A model generated the notes under the pieces. It saw only the letters and a program-made list of their open reading frames with translations. It ran no database searches and had not been told where the DNA came from. Below, one piece after another: positions 25,459 to 33,720 of a stretch of 34,775 nucleotides of DNA. The stretch is from Planctomycetaceae bacterium (lineage in GTDB: Bacteria; Planctomycetota; Planctomycetia; Planctomycetales; Planctomycetaceae), in contig WFTL01000110.1 of NCBI GenBank assembly GCA_015485495.1, positions 1-34,775 on the forward strand, read 5' to 3'. Made by a program: the position numbers and the translations under genes. Within the stretch, counting starts at the first letter, position 1, and the number at the start of each line of letters is the position of its first letter.

Positions 25459-27275
25459 GGGCGCAGCTCCACCGCCTTCACCTGCAGCCAGCGAACGGTT
25501 CCTGTTTCCGGCATGATGACGCCGATGCGTCCCGGGACGGGGATGACCGAATCGACCGACCAGTCTTCGAACAGAAGGCGGGCTTCATCCAGTCCGATGC
25601 CCCGATCGACGTCCACGGCGCACGGCAGAGAATCATTGTTTTCGGGAAACAGCCAGCGGCAGCGGATCGCATCGTGCTGAGTCTGCAGAATCTCCACGGG
25701 CTGACCGGTTTCGAACTGCCGTTCCGTACCGATATAGACCACATCGTGCCAGGATTCTTCGGGTCCGCGAAACAGCCGGTGCCACTGGATGGCCGCGGTC
25801 AGCAGGCCGGGGAAATCGGGCGGTTCGGCGTCCGGCTGCAGGTCGGCCGCATTCTGGAACCATGGGGTGCTCTCCTGAGTCAGTCCGGCGCCGCGCTGTC
25901 CGACAGTCAGTTCTGCGGTCATTCGGGATTCGGCGTCTTCCAGAGTCAGCGTCCAGGTCGCGTTGCGGCGGTCATATTTCTGCAGCCGGGATTTCAGCGG
26001 CTCCAGCAGCCTCTGCTGATGCCGACGATTGAACGCGTAATTGGCGAAACCTTCCCGTTTCTCATACAGATGAACCCACTGCGGCGGCGGTTCGACGGGT
26101 ATCAGAATCTGCAGCCCGGACATCGGAGGACGGGGCGGCTCGGCGATCGCTGAGAATTCGTGCAGGGGGCGCAGGCGAATGGATGTGCGGACACGGCGGC
26201 CTGCGCTGACAAACACGAGCGACACGCGGGTGCCGGACGGAAAAATGCCCAGGATGTTCTTGAAATCGTTGGCACTGGTCAGAGCGCGTCCGGCGAAGAT
26301 TTCCACTTCGTCTCCCGGCCGCAGCGACCGCCGGGCAGCTTCCGATGATTCTTCCACTTCGGCCACCAGAACGCGCCCGGAGGCATCGGTTTTCAGGGAA
26401 AATCCGGCGGTGCCGTGATCCACCACGCGGCCCGATTTCAGATGGCTCAGAAACAACTGGACCTGCCGGCCGGAAATCGCATAGGCCGCACCCACATTCA
26501 CCCGGCCCCGCTGTTCGAACGATGCCCGTCCGTTGATTCCGATCCAGCGTCCCTGGATATCGAACAGCGGGCCTCCCGAATTGCCCGGATTGATGGCCGC
26601 GTCGATCTGAATGCAGTCCGTGTACTCCAGAAAGGTGCCCGCCGGATACTGATACCGATGGATACCGCTGACGATGCCGTATGTCACCGTCGGAGAAAAA
26701 TCCTGCGCCAGCAGAAACGGGTTGCCCAGAGCCAGGACTTCATCACCCGGCTGCACGGCATCACTGTTTCCCGGAACCGCAGCAGGAAAATCCGTCCGGC
26801 CGAGCAGGCGGATCAGAGCCAGGTCGCCGGTGGGATCGGTGCCCACAAGAACCGCATCGTACACGATTCCGTCGTTCAGACCGCATTTCAGGAAAGGTCC
26901 GCTGCCGGAAACCACATGGTAGTTGGTGACCGTGAACCCGTCGGCCGAAACGAGCACTCCGGAGCCGCCTCCCTGACCATCCGGCGGCATCACACAGACG
27001 GCTGTGGGGGCGATGCGGCGCAGCACATCGATGCGGGCCTGCTCACGCTGCCGCCAGGAAACAGCGGGGGCAGCGGCGGCAGGGGATCCGGAAGCCAGGG
27101 ACTCGGCGAACACTGTCCCGGCGAACACTGTCCCGGCGAACAGGGTGGCGGCGAACAGCGGCAGAACGCCCCGTACCGCGGCCGGGCCGGAAGCCGAACG
27201 GGGCCGTCGTCTGTTCGGTCGCCGCGGACTGTCCGCTGCTGTCTTCGGCGTGTGCCGTCCGGACCGCGCGTTCAT
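25455..27275 (-). CDS. secreted trypsin-like serine protease with PDZ and extra C-terminal domain
   Basis: 606 residues from ATG 27275. The N terminus is Arg-rich and followed by a hydrophobic, Ala-rich stretch (about 34-60), i.e. an unusually long signal or anchor. The HtrA-like protease domain (about 75-270) has the complete triad His120 (TVTNYHVV), Asp151 (TGDLALIRL) and Ser233 (NPGNSGGPLFD). A PDZ domain (about 283-370, LRPGDEVEIFAGRALT) follows, then about 230 residues without a family I recognise (Trp- and Glu-rich, e.g. WTLTLEDAESRMTAELTVGQ). The start was chosen because the stop of the NPCBM gene overlaps it by one base (TGATG); an upstream in-frame ATG at 27323 would overlap that gene by 49 nt. 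It is the middle gene of a coupled trio. Confidence 0.92.
   Translation of the reverse strand: MNARSGRHTPKTAADSPRRPNRRRPRSASGPAAVRGVLPLFAATLFAGTVFAGTVFAESLASGSPAAAAPAVSWRQREQARIDVLRRIAPTAVCVMPPDGQGGGSGVLVSADGFTVTNYHVVSGSGPFLKCGLNDGIVYDAVLVGTDPTGDLALIRLLGRTDFPAAVPGNSDAVQPGDEVLALGNPFLLAQDFSPTVTYGIVSGIHRYQYPAGTFLEYTDCIQIDAAINPGNSGGPLFDIQGRWIGINGRASFEQRGRVNVGAAYAISGRQVQLFLSHLKSGRVVDHGTAGFSLKTDASGRVLVAEVEESSEAARRSLRPGDEVEIFAGRALTSANDFKNILGIFPSGTRVSLVFVSAGRRVRTSIRLRPLHEFSAIAEPPRPPMSGLQILIPVEPPPQWVHLYEKREGFANYAFNRRHQQRLLEPLKSRLQKYDRRNATWTLTLEDAESRMTAELTVGQRGAGLTQESTPWFQNAADLQPDAEPPDFPGLLTAAIQWHRLFRGPEESWHDVVYIGTERQFETGQPVEILQTQHDAIRCRWLFPENNDSLPCAVDVDRGIGLDEARLLFEDWSVDSVIPVPGRIGVIMPETGTVRWLQVKAVELRP
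27106..27150 (-). repeat. 15-bp tandem repeat in the protease signal region
   Basis: GCGAACACTGTCCCG occurs twice in perfect tandem at 27106-27120 and 27121-27135, and a third, diverged copy (GCGAACAGGGTGGCG) follows at 27136-27150. On the coding strand the perfect copies give the repeated peptide FAGTV within the hydrophobic export signal. The unit keeps the reading frame, so copy-number change would lengthen or shorten the signal by five residues. Confidence 0.8.
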
Positions 27276-28534
27276 CAGGGAACCACCAGCAGGCGGGCAT
27301 CCGCCAGATCGAGAAAATCGCACGCACTGTCGCCATCCCCGAAGTCGACGATCAGCGACAGCGTCTGTCGGCCTTTCAGATCCAGATTCAGCGTCACCGG
27401 ATCGGCCGTTGCCTCGATATTCGCCTCCCAGATCTCGTCGCCGTCGGCCAGGATCGTCAGTTGAACGCGACTGGGCGTGCCGTCTTCCTGCACACAGTCG
27501 AAAGCCACTTCGTCATCCACACCGACAACCGCCAGCAGACGGGAGTACCGGCCGTCCAGGGCGTAGTCGATGCGGCAGGAGGGAAACAGCCACAGTCCTT
27601 TGCGGTAAGTGGTGCCGCGCAGCGTCAGGGGCAGCGGGCCGACCGATCCCATGGGAACCTGATCGCGGTGCATTTTCCACAGTTCCCAGGCCGCATCCCT
27701 CAGTTCACGATCGTCGCCGAACAGGTCATCCAGAACGGGTCCGTCCGGATGGATGCCGGAATAGGTTTCCCGGATCGGGTCCAGATCTGACAGATAATGA
27801 AAACGACCGGCGCTGAAATCGATCACCGATACGTTCGACAGCGGCAGTTCGACGGTTTCCTTCCAGGCCGTTTCCACCTGGAAGGATTCCCCGTTCAGCC
27901 GAACGGAAGCGGCTGCCAGGACGGATTCATCTGCCAGGACGATGCGTACGGGGACACGTTCTTCAGAAACGTCGTCCAGGGAGAAAATGAGGCCGTACAC
28001 GCGGTGCCGCGGGACGGGAATCGCATCGCCGTCCAGCACGAAGGCGATTTCGTCTTCCGTCGCTCCGCTGATGACGCCGCCGTAAAAGTCGAGTCCCGAA
28101 CCGTCGCGTTTTTTCAGAATCAGCAGATCTTCGTCGTTCTTCCGAGCCAGGAAACTGTGCCACTGTTCCGACCAGTCCGGATGTTCTTCCGCCAGACGCA
28201 CAGCCCGGATGCGTGAACGGGGCAGAGTCAGTTTTCCGGCGATCGATGCGACCTGGGCCGTGCGGGCATTCAGTGCCGTCAGGCCGGCCGTCAGCATGGT
28301 TTCGTCCGCAAACCGAATACGACCCTGATGTTCGGACGGCGGCTGTGTGGACACATCGGACAGCGTCACCCGGACAACGTCCGTCAGCGGTCGCTGCGAA
28401 GGTCCGTCGGCTGTGTCGACGGACAGTGCGGATTCGTCGAGTTCCGACAGAGTTCCGGTCAGAGTGTCGCCGCTGAGCAGTTCAACGCGCACGTCGACGG
28501 CAGCGATCAGCAGTCCTGCAAGAACCGGCAGCAT
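27275..28534 (-). CDS. NPCBM/NEW2-domain secreted protein
   Basis: 419 residues. A short hydrophobic N terminus (MLPVLAGLLIAAVD) suggests export. The first 270 residues look like repeated small beta domains with an L-x-G-DTLTGTLSELDESALSVDT pattern that recurs loosely further on (SGATEDEIAFVLDG, LADESVLAAASVRLNGESF). The last 150 residues fit an NPCBM/NEW2 carbohydrate-binding fold: YRKGLWLFPSCRIDYALDG, VVGVDDEVAFDCVQEDG, ILADGDEIWEANIEA, LSLIVDFGDGDSACDFLDLADARL. NPCBM is normally found beside glycoside hydrolases, but here it is on its own. It is the first gene of a three-gene unit (TGATG overlap with the protease gene) and is divergent from the SelA-like gene. A role in presenting a polysaccharide or surface target to the protease pair is inference. 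Confidence 0.85.
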   Translation of the reverse strand: MLPVLAGLLIAAVDVRVELLSGDTLTGTLSELDESALSVDTADGPSQRPLTDVVRVTLSDVSTQPPSEHQGRIRFADETMLTAGLTALNARTAQVASIAGKLTLPRSRIRAVRLAEEHPDWSEQWHSFLARKNDEDLLILKKRDGSGLDFYGGVISGATEDEIAFVLDGDAIPVPRHRVYGLIFSLDDVSEERVPVRIVLADESVLAAASVRLNGESFQVETAWKETVELPLSNVSVIDFSAGRFHYLSDLDPIRETYSGIHPDGPVLDDLFGDDRELRDAAWELWKMHRDQVPMGSVGPLPLTLRGTTYRKGLWLFPSCRIDYALDGRYSRLLAVVGVDDEVAFDCVQEDGTPSRVQLTILADGDEIWEANIEATADPVTLNLDLKGRQTLSLIVDFGDGDSACDFLDLADARLLVVP

Positions 28535-28585
28535 GAACGATCCACACGAAAACAGGCGGAAAATCGATCCGTCAGGTTATCAGAA

Positions 28586-28601
28586 TCCGGCCGGACCGGC
28601 C
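28586..28601. promoter_or_regulatory. overlapping palindromes in a divergent intergenic region
   Basis: TCCGGCCGGA (28586-28595) is a perfect palindrome, and GGCCGG-A-CCGGCC (28589-28601) is a second dyad overlapping it. They sit in the 155-nt gap between the divergent NPCBM gene and the SelA-like gene, where a shared operator would be expected. GC-rich palindromes are also common by chance here. Confidence 0.25.
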
Positions 28602-28689
28602 ACGATGATCCGTTCAGAAAGCCCGGGGAAATTCGCGTCCGGCCGGCGGGGCGGTTGTTTCCGTGATCCCGGCCTGGTAGTCGTGATGC

Positions 28690-29898
28690 ATGGACCGTTT
28701 TCTGAACGAACTGAGGGATGTTTCCGTCATCAATGCCTGCGGGCCGGTGACACGGCTGGGCGGATCGGTCATGCCGCCGGAAGTCCTGCAGGCATTCTGC
28801 GATGCGGCCGATCAGGCCGTGCTGCTGGACGACCTGCAGGCGGCTGCCAGCCGCCGCATCGCTGCTCTGACGGGAACGGAAGCGGGACTCGTCACGGCCG
28901 GAGCCTCGGCTGCGCTGACTCTGGGAGCGGCCGCGATTCTGTGCGGTCACGATACGGCCCGCATGGATCGGCTGCCCGACTGTGATGGATTCCCGTGTGA
29001 ATTTCTGGTCGCTCGTGATCAGCGGACCGGTTACGACCATGCCGTCCGCGCGACCGGAGCCCGACTGGTCGAGGTGGGAATCAACGAACAGATCAGCGGT
29101 GCAGGCGTTCGGCGGACGGAAATCCGCGACTATGAATCCGCCATCGGTCCGCAGACGGCCGGCATTCTGTACACACTGTCGACCGATTCGGCGCCGCCTC
29201 TGGAAGACGTGGCCGCCATGGCCCGGGAACAGAATCTGCATCTGCTGGTCGATGCGGCCGCGGAACTGCCGCCCCGTTCGCGGCTGCGGGAAATTCCCGC
29301 GTCCGGTGCCGATCTGGTGGCCTTCAGTGGAGGCAAAGCGATTTGCGGTCCGCAGTCCACCGGTCTTCTGTGCGGAAAACGGGAGCTGATTTCATCCGCC
29401 GCCCTGCAGATGCTCGACATGGACGACCATCCCGACCTCTGGACGCCTCCGCCGGACCTCATCGACGTGTCCCGGGTGACGGGCATGCCGCGGCACGGTA
29501 TTGGCCGCGCGATGAAGGTCTCCAAAGAAGAAATCGCGGCTCTCATGACGGCTCTGGAAATGCTGGTGTCCGGCCGGTTCGAACCACTGTGCTGCGAACA
29601 GAACGTGTGGATCCGCGATCTTGCTGCGGTCCTGGAAGAACGGTCCATTGCCTGCCGTGTGCGGGAACCGCTGTCGGATGAACAGCCGGCCGTTCTGGAA
29701 ATTCCCGTCGATCCGGCGACCGGCCGCACGGCCCGCGATGTCTGCCGGATGCTGAGACAGGGCCGTCCGTCCGTTCACGTCGGACACGCGGGTCTGTCGG
29801 AAGGACTGCTGCTGATTCGTCCGGAATGCCTGCAGGCTGCTCAGATGCCCGATCTGACGGACGCTTTGTGTCGGGTGCTGCAGCCGCCGGCGGAATGA
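28690..29898 (+). CDS. SelA-like PLP-dependent enzyme
   Basis: A 402-residue fold-type I PLP enzyme of the SelA/DgaE-like group. The N terminus VINACGPVTRLGGSVMPPEV matches the INATGxxxxxxGxxxxP opening of this group. The PLP-anchoring lysine is Lys216 in LVAFSGGKAICGPQSTGLLCG and the ring-nitrogen partner is Asp188 (LHLLVDAAAELPP). It is shorter than true selenocysteine synthase (about 460 residues), and no selB, selC or selD lies nearby, so Sec synthesis is unlikely. The related D-glucosaminate-6-phosphate ammonia-lyase family (DgaE) is the closest known relative by reading. The substrate cannot be fixed from sequence. The ATG has no clear ribosome site. It converges with the proline-catabolism gene. 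Confidence 0.82.
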   Translation: MDRFLNELRDVSVINACGPVTRLGGSVMPPEVLQAFCDAADQAVLLDDLQAAASRRIAALTGTEAGLVTAGASAALTLGAAAILCGHDTARMDRLPDCDGFPCEFLVARDQRTGYDHAVRATGARLVEVGINEQISGAGVRRTEIRDYESAIGPQTAGILYTLSTDSAPPLEDVAAMAREQNLHLLVDAAAELPPRSRLREIPASGADLVAFSGGKAICGPQSTGLLCGKRELISSAALQMLDMDDHPDLWTPPPDLIDVSRVTGMPRHGIGRAMKVSKEEIAALMTALEMLVSGRFEPLCCEQNVWIRDLAAVLEERSIACRVREPLSDEQPAVLEIPVDPATGRTARDVCRMLRQGRPSVHVGHAGLSEGLLLIRPECLQAAQMPDLTDALCRVLQPPAE

Positions 29899-29905
29899 TG
29901 CCGGA

Positions 29906-29953
29906 ACACCGGTTTCAGTGTGCCGTTCGGAAAGGACGATCCGGTCCCGGTGT
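29906..29953. terminator. inverted repeat between SelA-like gene and proline-catabolism gene
   Basis: ACACCGG (29906-29912) pairs with CCGGTGT (29947-29953) over a 34-nt, GC-rich loop, between convergent genes. There is no T-run on either side, so it is only a candidate bidirectional terminator. Confidence 0.3.
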
Positions 29954-29978
29954 GCCGACTGCCGGATACGGAAACTGT

Positions 29979-32972
29979 CTACGGATCGGCCACATCCGGT
30001 GCGAATCCGCTGCGCATCGTGTTTTCCGTGATGTTGACAGGAATCAGAAACTGCAGCAGGTAGTCGGGGCCTCCGGCCTTGCTGCCAATACCGCTCATGC
30101 GAAACCCGCCAAACGGATGACGCCGCACAAGGGCTCCGGTGATTTCCCGATTGAGGTACAGATTGCCCACGCGAAATTCCGTGCGGGCGCGGCGCAGAGC
30201 GGACGGGCTGCGGCTGTAGATGCCGCCGGTGAGGGCGTATCGGGAATTGTTGGCCACGGCGAATGCTTCGTCCAGACTGCGGACACGCAGCACCGGAAGC
30301 ACGGGACCGAACAGTTCTTCCTGTGCGAGAAAGGAATCCGGCTGGGTGCCCGTCAGGATGCGCGGTCCGACGAAGGTGCCCCGGTCGGCCAGATCGCCCA
30401 CATCGGCCGCCCACACGATGGTTCCGTCGACTTCGGGATCCAGTTCGTCGGTCGCCTGCGTGATGCGTTCCACGGCGTCCTGATCGATCAGCGGGCCGAT
30501 CTGTGTGCCGGGATCGTCGGCCGGACCGATGGCCATGCTTTTTGCGGCTTCCACCAGACGGCTGAGAAACGCGTCGTAAATCCCGTCCAGGACGATGACC
30601 CGTGAACAGGCGGAACATTTCTGCCCGGCGTATCCGAAGGCACTGTGCAGGACGCCCGGGACCGCTTCATCCAGATCGGCGTCGTCGTCGATGATGATGG
30701 CATTCTTGCCTCCCATTTCGGCGATCACGCGGCGAACGTTTTCCTGCCGCTCATCCGTATCGGCGGCCTGTCGGTTGATTTCCAGCCCCACGGTCTGCGA
30801 TCCGGTGAAGCAGACCAGGTCCACATCCGGACTGCGAACCAGTTCCGGACCGACGTCTTCTCCCACGCCCGGCAGCAGATTGACAACGCCGTCGGGAACG
30901 CCCGCATTCTGAAACACGTCCATCAGCTTCGCGGCGATCACGGACGACTGTTCGGCCGGCTTCATGACGACCGTGTTTCCGGTGACCAAAGCGGCCACGG
31001 TCATGCCGGTGAGAATGGCCAGAGGGAAGTTCCAGGGAGCGATGACGGCGGCCACGCCGCGGGGCCGGTAGGAATATTCGTTCGTTTCTCCCTTCAGACT
31101 GCAGTCCTGCGGCACACTCAGACGCCGCATTTGCTGCGCATAATACATGCAGAAATCGATGGCTTCGGACACTTCCGCATCGGCTTCGGTCCAGGGTTTG
31201 CCGACTTCCAGAATGATCCAGGCGGCCAGTTCGAATCGGCGGGTGCGCATTTCCGCGGCGATCAGCTCCAGACAGTCGGCACGCTGGTGAGCGTCCGTGG
31301 CGGCCCACTGAGGAAACGCGGCGGCTGCCGCCGCAACCGCATCGGCCGCCTGATCGGCACTCGCACTGGCGACGTGTCCGATGACTTCGGATGTGTCCGA
31401 TGGATTGCGGGACACCAGACTGCTGCGGCTGTCACACGACTTGCCGCCGATGATCAGCGGATATTCCCGGCCCAGTTCTCCCCGGACATCTTCCAGCGCC
31501 TGCTGCAGGGCAGTCCGGTTGTCTTCGATGCTGAAATCTGTCGGCGGTTCGTTGGAAAAACCGTCGGCCGATGCCGGTTCGGCAGACTGTTCGTCCACGG
31601 CGGATTCGGATGGTTTCATGAGCAGAGACTCCGGGCGGCGCTGGTCGGTCAGACTTTGCCGCAGAAACGAATCGTTGGATGTGTTTTCCAGAAGCCGCCG
31701 GACCAGATAGGACATTCCTGGAATGAGACGTCCGAAGGGGGTGTAGATGCGGACCCGGTATCCGCGTTCCGCCAGAATGCGGGCCTCTTCGTCACTCATG
31801 CCATACAGGAGCTGGATTTCCAGAGCCTGTTCCGGAACGCCGTACTCTTCGGCCCATGCCAGGCCGTGGGCGATGCTGCGCAGGTTGTGACTGCCCAGAG
31901 CCGGCCGCAGCCATTTCCGGTGTTTCATCAGAAAGCGGCAGTGGCGCTCGAAACTGGCGTCCGACTGCCATTTGCGCCGGAAAACCGGACACGGCCAGCC
32001 GCGCTGTTCGGCGACAATCGTTTCGTAGTCCCAGTAGGCTCCCTTGACCAGCCGCACGGTGATCGGCGTTTCCCGCCGTTTTACCCAGGACAGAAGATTC
32101 TTCAGATCGCTGTCCGAATCCTGCAGATAGGCCTGGACGACGATTCCGACATCCGCCATGTCGCGGAACTCGTCTTCCATGAGAACCTGGCGGAAAATGT
32201 CGTGCGTGAGTGCGCGGCGGTCCCGCTGTTCCATATCGATGTGCACGAATGCGTGGTGCTCGCGGGCGCATCTCAGAATCGGCCGCAGACGATGCAGCAC
32301 CCGTTCGGCGGTCCCGGATGCATCGACGGCGGAAAAACGGGGATCCAGAGCGGACAGTTTGAGCGAAATGTTCAGTCGGGGGATGGCTCCGGAATCATCC
32401 CGGTCAATCACGGCCACTTCGGACCAGGTCTCCACCTGGTCCGACAGATCGGCGATCAGATCCAGCCAGCTCTGCTGATACTGGTCGGCTTCGGAATCGC
32501 TGACGACCGATTCCCCCAGCAGGTCGAGTGAGAAGGCGAAGCCGCTGCGGCGCAGCCGGCGAACGGAACGCAGAACTTCATCGGCTGTTTCGCCCGCAAT
32601 GAAGCGATGCGCCATCCGCGTCACATTGGTGCGGGCATTCCAGGCCAGTGCCCGGCTGAGAATCGTGTTGCCGGTGGACAGATCCAGTCCCAGCCTCGCA
32701 GCCAGCGGCAGCCGTTCGCGCACCTCTTCGAAGTATTCTTCCAGGTGCTGAGCGATGGCCGCGTGATCCTTCAGCATCGGCAGCACATCGACGAAGCGAA
32801 ACATCTGGACCCGGATCGCTTCGTCATCCATGGCCCGCCGCAGCAGGCGGTCTTCCCACCAGCGCGGATGGAACATCGACGGAGCCCGATGCTGCAGCCG
32901 TTCGATCAGTTCCCGGCCGATCTGCACGGTGCGCTGTTCCACGCGTTCTTCGATGCGCTGGCGTCGGGCCAT
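29979..32972 (-). CDS. putA: bifunctional proline dehydrogenase / P5C dehydrogenase
   Basis: 997 residues, oxidising proline to glutamate through P5C. The N-terminal proline dehydrogenase barrel (about 90-420) has LNISLKLSALDPRF, TVRLVKGAYWDYE, and the substrate-binding end VRIYTPFG with YLVRRLLENTSN. The C-terminal aldehyde dehydrogenase (about 470-980) has PWNFPLAILTGMTVAAL, the nicotinamide-linked FTGSQTVG, catalytic Glu752 (EMGGKN) and nucleophile Cys786 (GQKCSACSR). There is no N-terminal ribbon-helix-helix DNA-binding domain, so it is the enzyme-only type; the start lies close to the barrel. ATG 32972 (MARRQRIEERVEQ) was chosen because the frame upstream, open to 33176, crosses the promoter at 33076 and has no conserved content. 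Regulation in the window is limited to this promoter. Confidence 0.95.
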   Translation of the reverse strand: MARRQRIEERVEQRTVQIGRELIERLQHRAPSMFHPRWWEDRLLRRAMDDEAIRVQMFRFVDVLPMLKDHAAIAQHLEEYFEEVRERLPLAARLGLDLSTGNTILSRALAWNARTNVTRMAHRFIAGETADEVLRSVRRLRRSGFAFSLDLLGESVVSDSEADQYQQSWLDLIADLSDQVETWSEVAVIDRDDSGAIPRLNISLKLSALDPRFSAVDASGTAERVLHRLRPILRCAREHHAFVHIDMEQRDRRALTHDIFRQVLMEDEFRDMADVGIVVQAYLQDSDSDLKNLLSWVKRRETPITVRLVKGAYWDYETIVAEQRGWPCPVFRRKWQSDASFERHCRFLMKHRKWLRPALGSHNLRSIAHGLAWAEEYGVPEQALEIQLLYGMSDEEARILAERGYRVRIYTPFGRLIPGMSYLVRRLLENTSNDSFLRQSLTDQRRPESLLMKPSESAVDEQSAEPASADGFSNEPPTDFSIEDNRTALQQALEDVRGELGREYPLIIGGKSCDSRSSLVSRNPSDTSEVIGHVASASADQAADAVAAAAAAFPQWAATDAHQRADCLELIAAEMRTRRFELAAWIILEVGKPWTEADAEVSEAIDFCMYYAQQMRRLSVPQDCSLKGETNEYSYRPRGVAAVIAPWNFPLAILTGMTVAALVTGNTVVMKPAEQSSVIAAKLMDVFQNAGVPDGVVNLLPGVGEDVGPELVRSPDVDLVCFTGSQTVGLEINRQAADTDERQENVRRVIAEMGGKNAIIIDDDADLDEAVPGVLHSAFGYAGQKCSACSRVIVLDGIYDAFLSRLVEAAKSMAIGPADDPGTQIGPLIDQDAVERITQATDELDPEVDGTIVWAADVGDLADRGTFVGPRILTGTQPDSFLAQEELFGPVLPVLRVRSLDEAFAVANNSRYALTGGIYSRSPSALRRARTEFRVGNLYLNREITGALVRRHPFGGFRMSGIGSKAGGPDYLLQFLIPVNITENTMRSGFAPDVADP

Positions 32973-33075
32973 GATGGTGACAGGAATTCCGGCGGACTGG
33001 TCCGCCTCAGGAAGAAAACAACGGGCGGGGAGTGTATCGGTTTCCGCCCGTGATTGAAGCAGTCCTTCGGAACCC

Positions 33076-33084
33076 ATTGTACCA
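33076..33084 (-). promoter_or_regulatory. extended -10 promoter for putA
   Basis: On the minus strand TGG-TACAAT is read from 33084 down to 33076, a TGn extended -10 with 5/6 match. No good -35 is present 17 nt upstream, as allowed for extended -10 promoters. The leader to the ATG at 32972 would be close to 100 nt. Confidence 0.35.
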
Positions 33085-33157
33085 GTTCTCCGATTCCGGG
33101 ATGTCCGCCGTCCGGACAGACAGCGGCTGCCGGCCGATTTTCCTGGTGTCCGCGAAC

Positions 33158-33166
33158 TGCTACGAT
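33158..33166 (+). promoter_or_regulatory. extended -10 promoter for the CDSGH-type gene
   Basis: TGC-TACGAT at about 33158-33166 is a TGn extended -10 with 4/6 match, roughly 47 nt before the ATG. It faces away from the putA promoter, leaving a compact divergent promoter region between the two genes. No clear -35 is seen. Confidence 0.3.
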
Positions 33167-33212
33167 GCGCCCACACATTGTTTTTTCAGGCTGAAACGGA
33201 GAAGTGCCCACG

Positions 33213-33422
33213 ATGTCCGAAACGAAAATCGTTGTCCGCGATCATGGTCCGCTGCTGGTGTCCGGAAAGGTCACGGTGGAAGACGCCGAAGGGAATGTTT
33301 TCGACACGGGCGGCAAAGAAACGATCGCTCTGTGCCGCTGCGGTGCATCGGCCCGGCGCCCGTTCTGCGACGGCGCCCACCGCGAATGCGGTTTCCAGTC
33401 GGCCGAACGAGCCGATGGGTGA
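33213..33422 (+). CDS. single-domain CDGSH iron-sulfur protein
   Basis: A 69-residue protein dominated by one CDGSH (mitoNEET-type) domain. The cluster ligands follow the exact pattern CRCGASARRPFCDGAH: Cys41, Cys43, Cys52 and His56, which would hold a [2Fe-2S] cluster by three Cys and one His. The N-terminal 35 residues form the small beta region (PLLVSGKVTVEDAEGNVFDT). ATG 33213 is taken with GGAG 11 nt upstream; a GTG at 33204, three codons earlier, is possible but too close to that site. There is no membrane segment, so it is cytosolic. The physiological partner is unknown for most bacterial members. Confidence 0.92.
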   Translation: MSETKIVVRDHGPLLVSGKVTVEDAEGNVFDTGGKETIALCRCGASARRPFCDGAHRECGFQSAERADG

Positions 33423-33451
33423 ACGGGCCGGCATCCGCCGGTCCGTCCGAC

Positions 33452-33479
33452 CGTCCTGAACGTCCCGGATTCCAGGACG
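33452..33479 (+). terminator. possible terminator after the CDGSH gene
   Basis: CGTCCTG (33452-33458) pairs perfectly with CAGGACG (33473-33479) over a 14-nt loop, 30 nt after the stop codon. No T-run follows, so the termination role is only a suggestion. Confidence 0.35.
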
Positions 33480-33544
33480 AAACACGCCTGCTGAAAAACC
33501 ACAGGACACAGGTGCACGGGCGCGAGTCCCTCCGGTAAGGAACG

Positions 33545-33566
33545 AGCAGCAGTTGTAAACTGCAGC
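33545..33566. repeat. stable short hairpin in the spacer before higBA
   Basis: GCAGTT and AACTGC form a 6-bp stem over the 3-nt loop GTA, extended past an A-A mismatch by two more GC pairs. It sits inside a 298-nt non-coding spacer (33423-33720), between two short related stretches (GAGTCCCTCCGGT near 33525 and GATTCCCTCCGCT near 33578). Whether this is a structured RNA or a remnant of an inserted element cannot be told. Confidence 0.4.
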
Positions 33567-33662
33567 GAAAGGACGGGATTCCCTCCGCTTTTCTCCGGCA
33601 GACCCGCATGTCAGCCCGGCACCGGGCGGCCAAAATCACAGTTCAGACGCAGATTTTCTCGG

Positions 33663-33691
33663 TTGACTATATACCAGATCCGATATACACT
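33663..33691 (+). promoter_or_regulatory. sigma-70 promoter of the higBA pair
   Basis: TTGACT (33663-33668, 5/6) and TACACT (33686-33691, 4/6) are separated by the ideal 17 nt. The AT-rich spacer contains the near-repeat TATATAC / GATATAC, which could be an operator for the HTH antitoxin, since such antitoxins usually bind over their own promoter. Transcription would begin near 33698. Confidence 0.6.
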
Positions 33692-33720
33692 TGCGCGGCC
33701 GATGCAGGAGTTGACGGAGC

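Noticed and set aside
28690-29898. Annotation as selenocysteine synthase selA
   Set aside because: Too short, no selB/C/D nearby, and it fits better with the SelA-like (DgaE-type) PLP group.
30645-32531. Plus-strand frame of about 628 codons opposite putA
   Set aside because: Shadow of putA; the putA catalytic residues and domain order settle the coding strand.
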